Shown: positions 25,750-35,657 of the stretch, one piece after another
Position numbering within the stretch: position 1 is the stretch's first letter
How the letters are laid out: each line of letters begins with the position of its first letter
Assembly: GCF_965205175.1 (NCBI RefSeq)
Contig: NZ_OZ242038.1
Span: 2,542,001-2,606,000 of the forward strand
Reading direction: 5' to 3'
DNA length: 64,000 nt
Source: Poriferisodalis sp965205175
GTDB lineage: Bacteria; Actinomycetota; Acidimicrobiia; Acidimicrobiales; Poriferisodalaceae
Program-made: the position numbers and the translations under genes
Notes under the pieces: generated by a model
Seen by the model: only the letters and a program-made list of their open reading frames with translations
What the model was told of the DNA's origin: nothing
Database searches by the model: none

Positions 25750-26709
25750 ATGGGTACACTTGATGGACGCGTCGTGCTGATCACCGGCGCCGGTCGCGGC
25801 ATCGGTCGCGAACACGCGCTGCTCATGGCGGCGGAGGGCGCCAAGATCGTCGTCAATGACCTCGGCGGCTCTGCCGACGGCACCGGCGCGGATCAAGGAC
25901 CCGCGGGCGAGGTCGTCGCGGAGATCGAGGCGATGGGCGGTGAAGCCGTCGCCAACGGCGACAGCGTCACCGACTGGGAAGGCGCCCAGCGGATGGTGAA
26001 CCAGGCGGTCGAGGCCTTCGGCGATCTGCACGTGCTGGTGAACAACGCCGGCATCCTGCGCGACCGGGTCGTGGTCAACATGACCGAGCCGGAGTGGGAC
26101 GCCGTCGTCGATGTACACATGAAGGGCCACTTCTGCCCCACTCGCTGGGCCGCCGCCTACTGGCGCGAGCAGTCCAAGGCCGGCAAGGAGGTCAGCGGCT
26201 CGGTCGTCAACACTGCCTCAGGCGCCATGCTCGGCAACCTCGGACAGTTCAACTACTCCGGCGCCAAGGCAGGCATTGCCGCCATGACGCTGGTGGCTGC
26301 GGGCGAGCTGGCTCGCTACGGCGTGCGGGTGAACTGCCTCGCGCCGATCGCGCGCACTCGTCTGACGCTGCAGACGCCTGGGCTCGAGGAAGTGGTGCGC
26401 GCACCCGACGACCCTGGCGAGTTCGACCTGTACGACCCGGCGAACGTCAGCCCGCTGGTGGCGTACCTCGCGACGGAAGACTGCCCCTTCACCGGGGGCG
26501 TGTTCCATGTGGGCGGCAACGAGGTGGGCCTGTACCAAGGCTGGTCGCTGGCCGACTCCGACATCATCGCAGCCGACGGGCGCTGGACGGTCGAGGGCTT
26601 GGCGCAGATTGCACCGCGACTCAACGACGGGCGTTCGAAGCTGGCTTCGGTGGCTACCTCTATCGGCGACACGTTCAAGGGATTCGGCAGGCGCGAGCCG
26701 ACCTCGTAG
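25750..26709 (+). CDS. SDR-family oxidoreductase (3-hydroxyacyl-CoA dehydrogenase-like)
   Basis: A 319-residue NAD(P)-dependent short-chain dehydrogenase. The cofactor motif TGAGRGIG and acidic NDLGG lie near the N-terminus, NNAGI in the middle, and the catalytic Ser of NTASGA with NYSGAK (Tyr-x-x-x-Lys) at about residues 160-176. The N-terminal form GRVVLITGAGRGIGREHALLMAAEGAKIVVNDLGG with the G-x-x-A-x-x insertion is that of the multifunctional-enzyme-2-like hydroxyacyl-CoA dehydrogenases, so a role in fatty or sterol acyl oxidation is likely (inference). AGGAGG lies 8 bases before the ATG. It is followed by the long inverted repeat at 26799-26915. Confidence 0.92.
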   Translation: MGTLDGRVVLITGAGRGIGREHALLMAAEGAKIVVNDLGGSADGTGADQGPAGEVVAEIEAMGGEAVANGDSVTDWEGAQRMVNQAVEAFGDLHVLVNNAGILRDRVVVNMTEPEWDAVVDVHMKGHFCPTRWAAAYWREQSKAGKEVSGSVVNTASGAMLGNLGQFNYSGAKAGIAAMTLVAAGELARYGVRVNCLAPIARTRLTLQTPGLEEVVRAPDDPGEFDLYDPANVSPLVAYLATEDCPFTGGVFHVGGNEVGLYQGWSLADSDIIAADGRWTVEGLAQIAPRLNDGRSKLASVATSIGDTFKGFGRREPTS

Positions 26710-26735
26710 CACGCTCTGCCGTGCGCGGCGCGCCA

Positions 26736-26809
26736 CCCGGGATGGGCGGAGCGCGCGGCGGCGCGGCGAACTGTCGAGGTTCAGCGCGCGGCCGTCCCGG
26801 GATGGGCGG
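26736..26809. repeat. Direct repeat pair beside the long inverted repeat
   Basis: CCCGGGATGGGCGG occurs at 26736-26749 and again at 26796-26809, 60 bases apart. The second copy overlaps the left arm of the inverted repeat at 26799-26915. Confidence 0.7.
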
Positions 26810-26915
26810 GGGCACATGCACCCATGCTCAAACATGCGCAGCGCCATTTGCTGAACGTTGGATGGGATCTGGGCGCTGCGAACTGCGCGTGGGTACATGT
26901 GCCCCCGCCCATCCC
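26799..26915. repeat. Long imperfect inverted repeat, possible MITE or terminator
   Basis: GGGATGGGCGGGGGCACATG at 26799-26818 is the exact reverse complement of 26896-26915. Pairing continues inward with ACCCA/TGGGT and then GCAGCGCC/GGCGCTGC, around a loop of about 30 bases. The 117-base element fills most of the 290-base gap between the SDR stop and the dapF start and carries no open frame of note. It could be a miniature inverted-repeat element, a REP-like sequence or a strong terminator for the SDR gene. Confidence 0.8.
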
Positions 26916-26999
26916 TGTTTGGTTCGGTTCTTCGGCCTGGCGCGGTCTCGGCGCGCCATGTGCTCGCCGAATTCGATGTGCAGGTGTGACAATGGTGCC

Positions 27000-28259
27000 G
27001 TGGATTCACGCTTGCTTGGCCGTTACGAGGCTCACGGCAATGACTTCGCCATCGCGTTGATGACTGAACCGCAGCTGCGCGAGTTCGATGCGGCGCTTGG
27101 CGGCCTTGGTCTGACGCGCAGCGATGTAGCGCGGGCGGTGTGCGATCGGGCTGATGGGGTCGGCAACCGCGCTGGCTATGTGCATTCGAAGGGCGCTGAC
27201 GGCTTCATCGTCGGGGTTCACCACGCCGACGGCAGTGTGCCTGCGGGCTGCGTTCGCATGCATCTGCTCAATGCTGACGGGTCGTTCGCTGAGACCAGCG
27301 GCAATGGCGCGGCGTGCCTCGTGGCTGCCGCCGCTGACGCCGGCGTGGTGCGCGAAGGCGCCGTTGACTGCAAAACCGATGCCGGTGTGCAGCGATGCGA
27401 AGTCGGTCCGGCCAACATCAGTTCCAAGACCAGACCCAGCAGCGATCACGCACGTGCCGTTCGCATGTCCATGAACCGAGTGTGTGCGGGCCCGGAGATT
27501 CCCGCAGGTCTGATGCGGCGGATCCATGACGACTTCGGTACCGATCTGGCGCACGTAGGAACCGGCAGTGTGGGCAATCCGCACTTGGTGATCGCGCTGG
27601 CGCGGCCTCCGATTGCTCGTCTTGGAGGCGAGTCGAACATCAGCGCTGCGGCGCTGGGCTCAGCAGAGCCAGACAGCTACTCCGCGCGCAGCGCCGACAC
27701 GGCACCGACCATCGACGCAGACGCGCTCGGCGATCGTGTCGCCGAACTCGGCTGTGCCTACGAGGGGTACTTTCCCGACGGCATCAATGTGGAGTTCATC
27801 TGGCCGTCTTCGCGCTCGGGTCAGGGCCAGGACTCACCCACACCATCGCAGGACCCAGACTGGCGGGCCGACGCGCTGACGATGTCCGTTTGGGAACGAG
27901 GCGCAGGACACACGGTCGCTTGCGGCAGCGGTGCCGTGGTGGCGGCGACGCTCGCCCATCGGTGGGGATTCGTGCGCAGCGCACAAGACCGGCGCGCAGC
28001 TCGGCGCCCAGACCACGGGCACGAGCGAGTTGACGTCGCCCCAAGCATGGACGCCATCGTGATGCAAACGGCACCGTTTCCCCGGTGCGAAGAGCTGCCT
28101 TTCGAGTACCGCGTGCGCACTGCATGCGTGTCGCACGACAACGAGCGCTCGCCCGAACTGCTGCTCGTTGCGGAGCGGATCGAGACCGACATTCCGCTTC
28201 GGCTGTCCGAGGCGTGCTCCACAGCGGAGTTCATCGACGCTGCGGCTGCGCGGCGCTGA
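27000..28259 (+). CDS. dapF: Diaminopimelate epimerase-like protein with altered active site
   Basis: DapF turns LL- into meso-diaminopimelate for lysine and cell-wall synthesis. The family frame is clear: YEAHGNDF at the N-terminus, RMHLLNADGSFAETSGNGAAC, SVGNPHLVI and VWERGAGHTVACGSGAVVAA. The second catalytic Cys is present (C308 in ACGSG), but the first, normally the Cys of CGNGxR, is Ser100 (SGNG), and the following Arg is Ala. A Cys lies six residues later (C106). At 419 residues it is far longer than usual (about 280), with extra segments around 135-160, 205-240 and 275-290. The start is a GTG at 27000. It is coupled to hflX and near dapC, so a lysine-pathway role remains likely, but whether it works as a normal epimerase is open. 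Confidence 0.82.
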   Translation: MDSRLLGRYEAHGNDFAIALMTEPQLREFDAALGGLGLTRSDVARAVCDRADGVGNRAGYVHSKGADGFIVGVHHADGSVPAGCVRMHLLNADGSFAETSGNGAACLVAAAADAGVVREGAVDCKTDAGVQRCEVGPANISSKTRPSSDHARAVRMSMNRVCAGPEIPAGLMRRIHDDFGTDLAHVGTGSVGNPHLVIALARPPIARLGGESNISAAALGSAEPDSYSARSADTAPTIDADALGDRVAELGCAYEGYFPDGINVEFIWPSSRSGQGQDSPTPSQDPDWRADALTMSVWERGAGHTVACGSGAVVAATLAHRWGFVRSAQDRRAARRPDHGHERVDVAPSMDAIVMQTAPFPRCEELPFEYRVRTACVSHDNERSPELLLVAERIETDIPLRLSEACSTAEFIDAAAARR

Positions 28260-29662
28260 TGGGGAGCAGCGAACAGCACGCAGCCGGGCAGCGCGGCTCG
28301 GGCGCGCGGAGCCATCGGGGGGCATTCGGGGAGTTCGGCGGGGCGGAGTCCGGACTCATCGATCGCGCCTTCACCGAGCAGATTGTGCTGGTGGGCATGC
28401 TGTCGGCAGATCGCACTGCTGACGAGGTCGATGCCAATCTCGACGAGCTGGAACGCTTGGTCGACACCGCGGGGGCGAATCCGGTGGACCGGATTGTCCA
28501 GCGGCGGGACGCACCGGACCCGGCCACCTTCATCGGCCGCGGCAAAGCCAGTGAAATTCTGGATGTCTCGATGGCCCACGACGCCGACACCGTGGTCTTC
28601 GACGACGAACTCACGCCGGCGCAGCAGTACAACCTGGAACGACTGCTGAAGCGCACGGCACTGGACCGCACGGCGGTCATCCTCGACATCTTTGCGCAGA
28701 ACGCCACCACACTCGAAGGCAAGGCTCAAGTGGAACTGGCTCAGCTGCGCTACCGGCTCCCCCGACTGCGGGGCCGCGGGCGACAGCTGTCCCAGCAAGC
28801 CGGCGGCATCGGAACGCGCGGACCCGGCGAAACCAAGCTGGAGGTGGACCGCCGCCGAATACAGCGACGGCTGACACGGCTCGAACGGGATCTGCGCGGA
28901 CTGCGGCGCACTCGGCTGAATCAGCGCAAGTCGCGGCGTCGCTCCCGCTACCGCACGGTGGCAATCGTCGGCTACACCAATGCCGGCAAGTCAACGCTGC
29001 TGCGTCGCCTGACCGGGGCCAACGTGCTCATCGAGGACCGCTTGTTCGCCACGCTCGACGCCACCACCCGACGCCTGCAACTTCCCGGGGGCGAGACGGT
29101 GCTGGTCACCGACACGGTCGGATTCATCAAGAAGCTGCCGACCTCGCTGGTGGAAGCGTTCATGTCAACGCTGGAAGAAGTGGCCGAGGCCGATCTGCTC
29201 GTACACCTCGTCGACGCTTCGGCGGCAGAGCCCGAGATGCACATCGACGTCGTGCGCTCGGTGCTGCGTGAGATCGGCGCCGGCGGCGTCGAGGAACTCA
29301 TCGCATTCAACAAGTGCGACGCAGCCGATGAACGCCTCGTGCATCGACTGCTCGGCGCCTACGAAGGCGCCCACGCGATTTCCTCGGACACCGGCGACGG
29401 CGTCGTGGAGCTCCTGCTCGCCGTCGGCGACCGCCTCCGACGACGCACCGAGGTGACCGAGCTGCGCATCCCCTATGCGCGCGGCGACGCGCTCGCAGCC
29501 GTGCATCGCGAAGGCGAAGTGCTCTCGGAGTCCCACGACGACCGAGGAACCGTGGTGCATGCGCGGCTCGACGAGGTCGCCCGCAGCTTGTTCGCCGAAT
29601 TTGAGACCGCAGCCGACAACCGCAGCACTGCGGCCGAAGCGGCCCATAGCAGCAGGCAATGA
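28259..29662 (+). CDS. hflX: GTPase HflX
   Basis: A 467-residue ribosome-associated GTPase that splits stalled or hibernating 70S ribosomes. The N-terminal nucleotide-binding domain has the HflX segments GRGKASEILD, VVFDDELTPAQQYNLERLL, VILDIFAQNATTLEGKAQVELAQLRY and GGIGTRGPGETKLE, followed by the coiled-coil and the G domain: G1 VGYTNAGKSTLLR, G3 DTVGFI, G4 NKCD. The ATG at 28259 overlaps the dapF stop (TGATG), so the two are coupled, a neighbourhood common in actinobacteria. The first 40 residues are variable. Confidence 0.96.
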   Translation: MGSSEQHAAGQRGSGARSHRGAFGEFGGAESGLIDRAFTEQIVLVGMLSADRTADEVDANLDELERLVDTAGANPVDRIVQRRDAPDPATFIGRGKASEILDVSMAHDADTVVFDDELTPAQQYNLERLLKRTALDRTAVILDIFAQNATTLEGKAQVELAQLRYRLPRLRGRGRQLSQQAGGIGTRGPGETKLEVDRRRIQRRLTRLERDLRGLRRTRLNQRKSRRRSRYRTVAIVGYTNAGKSTLLRRLTGANVLIEDRLFATLDATTRRLQLPGGETVLVTDTVGFIKKLPTSLVEAFMSTLEEVAEADLLVHLVDASAAEPEMHIDVVRSVLREIGAGGVEELIAFNKCDAADERLVHRLLGAYEGAHAISSDTGDGVVELLLAVGDRLRRRTEVTELRIPYARGDALAAVHREGEVLSESHDDRGTVVHARLDEVARSLFAEFETAADNRSTAAEAAHSSRQ

Positions 29663-29669
29663 TGCGGCA

Positions 29670-30836
29670 GTGAGCGCACCTGCCGGATTCGTGCCGCCGC
29701 CCTATCCCCACGACCGGCTCGACGAGCTGAAGCCGCTGGCCGATCGCCATGTGGGCGGACTGGTAGACCTTTCGATCGGCACACCGGTGGACCCGCCGAC
29801 GCCCGCCGTGCTGGCAGCACTGGGCGGATCGGATTCCGAACGCGGGTATCCGCCGTCGATCGGCACCCCCGAGCTCCGTGAAGCCGCGGCGCACTGGTAC
29901 GACCGACGATTCGGCGTGCAGATCGACGCTGCGACGGAGATCGCTGCGACGATCGGTTCGAAGGAATTCGTGGCCGGGCTGCCCCATTGGCTGCGATTGC
30001 GCACCCCCGATCGCGACACCGTGCTGTTCCCTGAGGTCAGCTACCCCAGCTATGCCATGGGAGCTGCCCTCGCAGGCTGTCGGGCGGTCCCAGTGCCGGC
30101 GGACGATCAGTGGTCGATCCGGCTCGACGCCATTGCCGAGGCCGATGCCGAGCGAGCGCTGATGCTGTGGGTCAACACGCCGGGAAATCCCGCGGGCGGT
30201 CTTGACGACCTGGCTGCAGCGGCCGACTGGGGACGTGAACGGGGCATTCCGGTCTTCAGCGACGAGTGCTATGCCGAGTTCACCTGGGACGGACCGCCGC
30301 GCACGATTCTGGCAGCGGCGTCCATGTCCACAGACGCCGCTGCCGGCCGCGGCGGCACTCGACGAGCCGACACCAAGGGTGTCGTCGCGGTCCACTCGCT
30401 GTCCAAGCGATCCAACTTGGCCGGCGTGAGGGTCGGCTTCTACGCAGGCGATCCTGAGCTCGTCTCCTATCTGCGAGAGCTGCGCAAGCACGCCGGCTTC
30501 ATGGTGCCTGGCCCGGCCCAAGCAGCTGCCGTCGCCGCGCTGTGCGACGACGTTCACGCGGCCGTGCAGCGAGAGCGCTACAGGTCGCGGCTGGATCGCC
30601 TGGCGAGCATCGTGGGATGCTGCGGTCCAGTGCCTCCGCTCCCACGCGGCGGCTTCTACCTGTGGGCGGCGGCACCGGGAGGCGACGCGTGGGCATTCAC
30701 ACACACCCTGCTGGTCGAGGCAGGAATACTGGTGGCGCCCGGCGAGTTCTACGGCCCGTCCGCAGCCGGCTGGGTGCGGGTGGCTGCGGTGCTGACCGAG
30801 AACGCCCTGGACATGGTCGAATCACGTCTGCGCTGA
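29670..30836 (+). CDS. dapC: Succinyldiaminopimelate transaminase-like aminotransferase
   Basis: A 388-residue class I/II PLP-dependent aminotransferase of the actinobacterial DapC group, which makes N-succinyl-LL-diaminopimelate precursors in lysine synthesis. The opening FVPPPYPHDRLDELKPLADRHVGGLVDLSIGTPVDPP and YPPSIGTPELREAAA are typical. The PLP residues are in WVNTPGNPAGG (Asn), FSDECYAEF (Asp/Tyr) and VHSLSKRSNLAGVRVGF (Schiff-base Lys), with a C-terminal substrate Arg in GWVRVAAV. GTG at 29670 lies 7 bases after the hflX stop. The location with dapF supports the lysine assignment. Confidence 0.88.
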   Translation: MSAPAGFVPPPYPHDRLDELKPLADRHVGGLVDLSIGTPVDPPTPAVLAALGGSDSERGYPPSIGTPELREAAAHWYDRRFGVQIDAATEIAATIGSKEFVAGLPHWLRLRTPDRDTVLFPEVSYPSYAMGAALAGCRAVPVPADDQWSIRLDAIAEADAERALMLWVNTPGNPAGGLDDLAAAADWGRERGIPVFSDECYAEFTWDGPPRTILAAASMSTDAAAGRGGTRRADTKGVVAVHSLSKRSNLAGVRVGFYAGDPELVSYLRELRKHAGFMVPGPAQAAAVAALCDDVHAAVQRERYRSRLDRLASIVGCCGPVPPLPRGGFYLWAAAPGGDAWAFTHTLLVEAGILVAPGEFYGPSAAGWVRVAAVLTENALDMVESRLR

Positions 30837-30891
30837 GCCGCCGGCTGCAGCGCCTTCGGCCGGCGATGCTCTCGCCGCCAAGACTTCGACT

Positions 30892-31863
30892 TCACGTTGA
30901 ACCTGAGGTTGCCGGCTTCGAGCAGCACAGCTGTTGCACACGATCTGCCATGGCCGCCGGGTGCCCGTGCGCGATCCAGGTGATACGCGGGTCGCGTGCA
31001 AACCAGCGCCGCTGGCGTCGGGCGAAACGTCTGGTGCGCCGGACGATGACATCCGTCGCTTCCTCCAACGTGCAACTCCCGTCGAGATGAGCCCGCAGTT
31101 CCTTGTAGCCGAGCGCCTGCGCGGCAGTGCGCGACAGCGGCCGTGCGGTCAGCTGCCGCACCTCGTCGAGGAAGCCGTTCTCCAGTTGTCGGCGGCAGCG
31201 GTCTGCGATGCGCTGGTCAAGCGTCTGCAGATCGACGTCGATGCCCAACATGCGGAACGGCACGTCAGGATAGGTGCGCAGACCCGGCCCGTACGACGAG
31301 AACGCCCGGCCGGCGCCGAGGCAGACCGACAGTGCCCGCACCACGCGTCGCGCGTTGGTCGGTTCCATACGCGACGCTGCGAGCGGATCCAGCTGCGCAA
31401 GCCGACGGTGCAACGCCGCGATGCCCTCTGGATGCGCGCGCGCCTCGCTGTCCAGCTCGGCGGCGATGTCCGGGAACTCCGGCGGCGGCGTCAAGCCGTC
31501 GACCACCGCTCGCAGGTACAGACCGGTGCCGCCGACCAGCAGTGGGATGGCCCGACGCTCGGCGATGTCGGCCATCGCCGATGCGAACGCCTCGGCGTAG
31601 TCGACGACGGTGAAACGCTCCGCCGGATCGACGAAGTCGATGAGATGGTGCCGCACCTCGGATCGTTCGGCCGCGGTCGGCTTGGCGGTGCCGACGTCCA
31701 TCCCTCGGTAGACCGCCATGGAGTCCACCGACACCAGCTCTGTCGACGAGGATGCACACGCGCCGTCGCGGGCGCGCCGCGCGAACTCCAGCGCGAGGCT
31801 CGACTTGCCGGACGCCGTAGGGCCGACGATCACCAGCGGCGCATCTGCGCTGTCGCCGCCCAC
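30892..31863 (-). CDS. miaA: tRNA dimethylallyltransferase
   Basis: A 323-residue enzyme that adds a dimethylallyl group to N6 of A37 in tRNAs reading UNN codons. The P-loop is VGPTASGKSSLALEFA, followed by VDSMAVYRGMDVGTAKP, VRHHLIDFVDP, LLVGGTGLYLRAVVDGL, TNARRVVRAL and ALGYKELRAHLDG, all in family order at normal length. The start is a GTG at 31863, 13 bases after the miaB stop, so it is in operon with miaB, which modifies the same base next. It converges on dapC. Confidence 0.96.
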   Translation of the reverse strand: MGGDSADAPLVIVGPTASGKSSLALEFARRARDGACASSSTELVSVDSMAVYRGMDVGTAKPTAAERSEVRHHLIDFVDPAERFTVVDYAEAFASAMADIAERRAIPLLVGGTGLYLRAVVDGLTPPPEFPDIAAELDSEARAHPEGIAALHRRLAQLDPLAASRMEPTNARRVVRALSVCLGAGRAFSSYGPGLRTYPDVPFRMLGIDVDLQTLDQRIADRCRRQLENGFLDEVRQLTARPLSRTAAQALGYKELRAHLDGSCTLEEATDVIVRRTRRFARRQRRWFARDPRITWIAHGHPAAMADRVQQLCCSKPATSGST

Positions 31864-31876
31864 GACAGCCCGCCGA

Positions 31877-33373
31877 TCAGCGTGGGGCGACTGGGATGCG
31901 GGTGCGGTGGCGTGCGGGCCTCGTGACCTCGACCAAGTCGCCGCCGAGGTGAAATGCGGCGGCTCGGCGCACGCGCACCAGCGCGTAGGTGCCTGCTCGA
32001 AGCGGTGCCGGCGCGGTGAAGTGCACGAGCCGGTTCTGGCGGGTCCTGCCCGACAGCATGTCCGGGTCTCGCTTGGACCGGCCTTCCACCAGCACCTCCT
32101 CGATGCGTCCGATGCGGGACTCGTTCCCCAGCCGCGCCGAGCGCTCCACCACTGCTCGCAGCCGCTTCATGCGTTCAGCGGCGACCGGTGGCGGAACGAA
32201 GCACTCGGTCAGCTCGGCGGCCTCGGTACCTGGTCGCGGCGAGAAAACGAAAGTGAAGGCACTGTCGAAGCGGGCCTCGGCGACGACTTCGAGCGTCGCA
32301 GCGAAGTCCTGCTCGGTCTCGCCGGGGAACCCCACGATGACGTCGGTGCTGACTGCCAGATCCGCTACCGCGGCCCGGGCCGACCGGAGCCGGTCGAGAT
32401 ACTTGTGAGCGGTGTACCCGCGGTGCATGGCGCTCAGCACCGCATCGCTTCCGGACTGCAGCGGCAGGTGCAGATGTTCGCACGCCTCGCGGGTGGCCGC
32501 CATGGCCGAGATGACATCGGCTCGCAGATCCTTGGGGTGCGGGCTGGTGAACCGCACCCGTTCGATGCCTGCGACGCCGCCGACGGCTCGCAGCAGGTCG
32601 CCGAACAGGGGACGAGCTGTGCGCCGCCCGGCGGCCCATGAACCGCCGGCGCGCCAGTGAGCGTCGTCTCGGTCGCCTGAGCGCTGCGGTTCGGGAGCGC
32701 TGCGCAGCGACACGGTGATGTCGCGTCCGTAGCTGTTGACGTTCTGACCCAGCAAGGTCACCTCGCTGACGCCGTCGTCCGCCAAGCCGCGCACTTCGTC
32801 GACGAGTTCGACGAAGGGACGCGAGACCTCGCTGCCGCGCACCGAAGGCACGATGCAAAATGCACATGTGTTGTCGCAGCCGATCTGGATCGTCACCCAC
32901 GCGGCATGCTGAGCATCGCGCCGAACCGGCAGCGCGGAGGGGAACTCGCCGGACTCGGGGAGGATCTCGGTGACGGGTCCGCCGGCTCGTGCGTCGCTCA
33001 GCAGCTCAGCGGCGCGGGCCACGTTGTGGGTGCCGAAGACCACATCCACATGGGGCGCGCGCCGTCGCACCAGATCTTGGTCCTTCTGCGCCAAGCAGCC
33101 TGCCACCGCAATCTGGACCTCGGGCCGTTCGTCCTTGAGGCGCTTGAGGTGTCCGAGCTGCCCGTAGAGCTTGTTGTCGGCGTTCTCACGGATACAGCAG
33201 GTGTTCAGGACGATGACATCGGCATCGGCCATCGTAGGCGCCGCGACCAGCTCGTCGGCTTCCAGCAGGCCGGCAATGCGCTCAGAATCGTGCTCGTTCA
33301 TCTGGCACCCGTAGGTGCGCACGAAGTAGCTCCGCCGGCCGTCGCGCGCCTGCTGTCGCTCGTTCGCCGTCAC
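31877..33373 (-). CDS. miaB: tRNA-2-methylthio-N6-dimethylallyladenosine synthase
   Basis: A 498-residue radical-SAM methylthiotransferase that adds the 2-methylthio group to i6A37. The N-terminal cluster ligands are in TYGCQMNEHD, LNTCCIRENA and VAGCLAQ; the radical-SAM motif is CDNTCAFC; a C-terminal TRAM domain begins near VLVEGRSK. An insertion of about 35 residues rich in Arg/Ala (SLRSAPEPQRSGDRDD onward) sits between the GQNVNSYG strand and LLRAV. GTG at 33373 is chosen over a TTG nine bases upstream because TAGCCT (33382-33387) lies 8 bases before it as a possible leaderless -10 that overlaps the recA stop. Transcription from recA may also read through. Confidence 0.94.
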   Translation of the reverse strand: MTANERQQARDGRRSYFVRTYGCQMNEHDSERIAGLLEADELVAAPTMADADVIVLNTCCIRENADNKLYGQLGHLKRLKDERPEVQIAVAGCLAQKDQDLVRRRAPHVDVVFGTHNVARAAELLSDARAGGPVTEILPESGEFPSALPVRRDAQHAAWVTIQIGCDNTCAFCIVPSVRGSEVSRPFVELVDEVRGLADDGVSEVTLLGQNVNSYGRDITVSLRSAPEPQRSGDRDDAHWRAGGSWAAGRRTARPLFGDLLRAVGGVAGIERVRFTSPHPKDLRADVISAMAATREACEHLHLPLQSGSDAVLSAMHRGYTAHKYLDRLRSARAAVADLAVSTDVIVGFPGETEQDFAATLEVVAEARFDSAFTFVFSPRPGTEAAELTECFVPPPVAAERMKRLRAVVERSARLGNESRIGRIEEVLVEGRSKRDPDMLSGRTRQNRLVHFTAPAPLRAGTYALVRVRRAAAFHLGGDLVEVTRPARHRTRIPVAPR

Positions 33374-33384
33374 GGCATCCAAGG

Positions 33385-34491
<1,107 letters not shown>

Positions 34492-34764
34492 GTCGTCCTC
34501 CTTGTGGACTCACGTTCGGCCGCACCCGGCGTGCGATGCCGTCTTGGAGCACCGTAGGGCCGGGGTGTGACAGCACACTGCCGAATTTCTGTTAGCTGGT
34601 TTCGCTGGGCAAGTTTCGCTGGGCTGGCCCTGCTGACCGCTCAGCGTGACCACAGAATGACAACAATGTAGTTCCGAACATCAGTTCGTGTCAACATCAG
34701 CCTGTCGGCACAGACGGGCGGCACAGGCGGGCACCGAGCCGCAGCCGTGTGGCACGCTGCGCAC
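34492..34764. other. recA upstream region
   Basis: A 273-base gap between the divergent recA and enoyl-CoA hydratase genes. It holds the SOS box, a probable recA promoter with TACATT just downstream of it on the minus strand, a long recA leader of about 150 bases, and a short direct repeat (GTTTCGCTGGGC at 34598-34609 and 34612-34623). No gene was seen. Confidence 0.6.
34675..34688. promoter_or_regulatory. LexA-binding SOS box of recA
   Basis: CGAACATCAGTTCG is a perfect match to the Gram-positive/actinobacterial LexA operator core GAAC-N4-GTTC with one more matching base on each side. It lies 184 bases upstream of recA on the same side as its promoter; TACATT a few bases downstream on the minus strand can serve as -10, so LexA would block polymerase binding. 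Confidence 0.88.
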
Positions 34765-35640
34765 ATGAACTCAACGTCTCCGCGATCCGACGACCCCATG
34801 ACCGACGGAGACTTCGCGCTGTTGCGCATCGAACGCGACGCGGGCGTCGCGTTCGTCACCATCGACGCTCCGCCTATCAACGTGATGACGCCGGAGCTGT
34901 TTCGTGAACTGGCCAAGTTCAGCGCCTTCGTCGCCGACGACGACTCGGTGCGCGTGGTCGTGCTGCGCAGCGACCACCCGGACTTCTTCATCGCGCACTT
35001 CGACGTGAGGGCGATCCTGAGCTTCCCCACCGACGGACCCGCCGAGCGGCCCGACGCCCACGTCGGGTTCCACGCCATGTGCGAGCGCTACCGGACGATG
35101 TCCAAGGTCACCATCGTGGAGATCGGCGGCCGAGTCGGCGGAGGCGGCAGCGAGCTGTCGATGTCGTGCGACATGCGCTTCGGCGCGCTCGGACGCACCG
35201 TCGTCAACCAGATGGAGGTGCCGATCGGCATCTTGCCCGGCGGCACCGGCACGCAGCGGCTGCCGCGGCTGGTTGGACGCGGCCGCGCCATGGAAGTGAT
35301 CCTGGGCGGCATCGATCTCGATGCCCGCACGGCCGAGCAGTGGGGTTACCTTAATCGGGCGCTGCCCGCCGATGAACTGCGGCCCTTCGTGACCGATCTG
35401 GCATATCGCATCGCACGCTTTCCGCCGCAGGCCGTCGCACTGGCCAAGCAAGCGGTCAATGCGGCCGACGAGCTGCCGCTGCGCGAAGGGCTGTTCGAGG
35501 AGCGGTATCTCTTCGCGCAGCTCATGCGCACGCGGCAGGCCGCAGCAGCCATGACGCAGTTCTTGGAGCTGGGCGGCCAGACCCGCGACGGCGAACTGCG
35601 AATTGCCGAACTCGTGGCCGAGATCAGCACCGACGGCTGA
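34765..35640 (+). CDS. Enoyl-CoA hydratase/isomerase family protein
   Basis: A 291-residue crotonase-fold protein. The N-terminal strand VAFVTIDAPPINVMTPEL, the first oxyanion-hole region HPDFFIAHFDVRAI, the second oxyanion-hole helix VGGGGSELSMSCDMRFGA, and IGILPGGTGTQRLPRLVGRGRAMEVILGG are visible. The Glu of GGGSEL stands near the place of one catalytic Glu of hydratases, while GILPGGTG replaces the usual G-x-x-P-(D/E)-x-G, so hydratase activity is not certain. ATG at 34765 is used; a GTG at 34747 is possible. The substrate is unknown. Confidence 0.88.
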   Translation: MNSTSPRSDDPMTDGDFALLRIERDAGVAFVTIDAPPINVMTPELFRELAKFSAFVADDDSVRVVVLRSDHPDFFIAHFDVRAILSFPTDGPAERPDAHVGFHAMCERYRTMSKVTIVEIGGRVGGGGSELSMSCDMRFGALGRTVVNQMEVPIGILPGGTGTQRLPRLVGRGRAMEVILGGIDLDARTAEQWGYLNRALPADELRPFVTDLAYRIARFPPQAVALAKQAVNAADELPLREGLFEERYLFAQLMRTRQAAAAMTQFLELGGQTRDGELRIAELVAEISTDG

Positions 35641-35657
35641 ACCCGGACGAACGGGGC

